DNA of 64,000 bases from Lysinibacillus irui (GTDB lineage: Bacteria; Bacillota; Bacilli; Bacillales_A; Planococcaceae). The notes below the pieces were generated by a model. That model was not told the DNA's origin. It did not search any database and saw nothing but the letters and a program-made list of their open reading frames with translations. Shown one piece after another: positions 63,661 to 64,000 of this stretch; position 1 is the stretch's first letter, and every line of letters starts with the position of its first letter. A program made the position numbers and the translations under genes. Location of the stretch: contig NZ_CP113527.1 of the NCBI RefSeq assembly GCF_028877475.1, forward strand, positions 3,465,501 to 3,529,500. Direction: 5' to 3'.

Positions 63661-64000
63661 CTATTTCTGCTGTTTAAAGTGGCTTTGGCATAGCTCAGCA
63701 ACTTCATGCATGGAATAACTTTGAAAATTGTATTGGCTGCGCAACTCTTGATAATAGCGTAATAGCTCTTCCAGCATCGCTAAATTTTTATCAATGTGCT
63801 TGCCAAAATTATGAGGGTGCCACCATAAATGATAAAATGCTTGTGCCTTTGCAGCTTCGAGCATACTTTCCTTAATACGTTTTACTTTTAACCCTTCGAA
63901 TACACGCAATGGACCACAATAAGGCCTTAAAAAGGCACTTGACCGAATATTAATGAGCTGCGCCTCTTGCATTTCTGCTAGTGTTGCCATATGGTGTCCG
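63661..64000 (-). CDS. Polysaccharide deacetylase-like protein (C-terminal part)
   Basis: This is the 3' end of a leftward gene. The frame is open through the right edge (GHHMATLAEMQ), so the internal ATG at 63990 is probably not the start. The visible 113 codons include AFYHLWWHPHNFGKHIDKNL and LLRYYQELRSQYNFQSYSM, a C-terminal pattern of the NodB-type deacetylase group acting on sugar or wall precursors. Catalytic motifs lie outside the window. The repeat array begins 10 bp after the stop. Confidence 0.65.
   Translation of the reverse strand, partial: GHHMATLAEMQEAQLINIRSSAFLRPYCGPLRVFEGLKVKRIKESMLEAAKAQAFYHLWWHPHNFGKHIDKNLAMLEELLRYYQELRSQYNFQSYSMHEVAELCQSHFKQQK

Noticed and set aside
62989..63718. 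Several 194-234-codon frames across the 63.0-63.7 kb repeats
   Set aside because: These are repeat artefacts (FERLPSLLERLA-like in one frame, other repeats in the others) without initiation signals.

Overview
The window is an AT-rich chromosomal segment of a spore-forming member of the Bacillales, most likely Lysinibacillus or a close relative. Gene content and order follow the Bacillus subtilis yui-yut-yun-suf-yus region. The markers are yuiB/yuiD/pepA, yutM/nfuA/yuzD/yuzB/yutJ/yutF/yutE/yutD/lipA, yunB/yunD/yunE/yunF, sufCDSUB, metNPQ-yusE-yusF-gcvH-yusI and fadNAE. The sporulation gene yunB points to an endospore former. I found no tRNA, rRNA, CRISPR array, insertion sequence or prophage.

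Layout. Positions 1-4.4 kb hold a sulfite reduction/siroheme operon read leftwards (sumT, sirB-like, a 49-aa DUF2292 gene, cysJ, and cysI cut by the window edge), behind its own promoter and a leader with a strong intrinsic terminator. Positions 4.5-13.8 kb hold pepA, the yui genes, a 21-bp minisatellite, and a CstA-type carrier with a LytS/LytT-type two-component pair and Nudix genes. Positions 13.9-32.9 kb are mostly conserved housekeeping: a streptothricin acetyltransferase-like gene, Fe-S assembly factors, a Rex-controlled NADH dehydrogenase, HAD phosphatases, lipoyl synthase, yunB, an HD-GYP protein, and the sufCDSUB operon. Position 33.4 kb starts a gltC-like LysR regulator.

Positions 34.3-48.8 kb are the most unusual part: nine co-directional genes in two translationally coupled units, lying where B. 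subtilis has a near-direct suf-met junction. They encode a protein with a degenerate GGDEF and a degenerate receiver domain, a membrane-anchored HEAT protein, two processive-type family 2 glycosyltransferases (one with an N-terminal PilZ domain), a 1059-aa membrane-anchored glycosidase-like protein, a UDP-sugar dehydrogenase, a lipoprotein with one degenerate and one intact NodB deacetylase domain, a membrane protein with a degenerate NodB domain, and a GH18-like lipoprotein. I read this as a synthase-dependent exopolysaccharide system with c-di-GMP-type control modules. I do not recognise it as a described system.

Positions 49-60 kb hold metNPQ under a SAM-I riboswitch, the yusE-yusI genes, and the beta-oxidation genes fadN-fadA-fadE with a FadR-type operator. 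Positions 59.8-64 kb hold a thioredoxin-like protein, a C39-like protein, the 5'-3' exonuclease YpcP, a ureohydrolase, a second minisatellite built from 42-bp (2 x 21) units, and the 3' end of a polysaccharide-deacetylase-like gene. Starts were reset wherever a Shine-Dalgarno sequence and homologue N-termini favoured an internal ATG, GTG or TTG.
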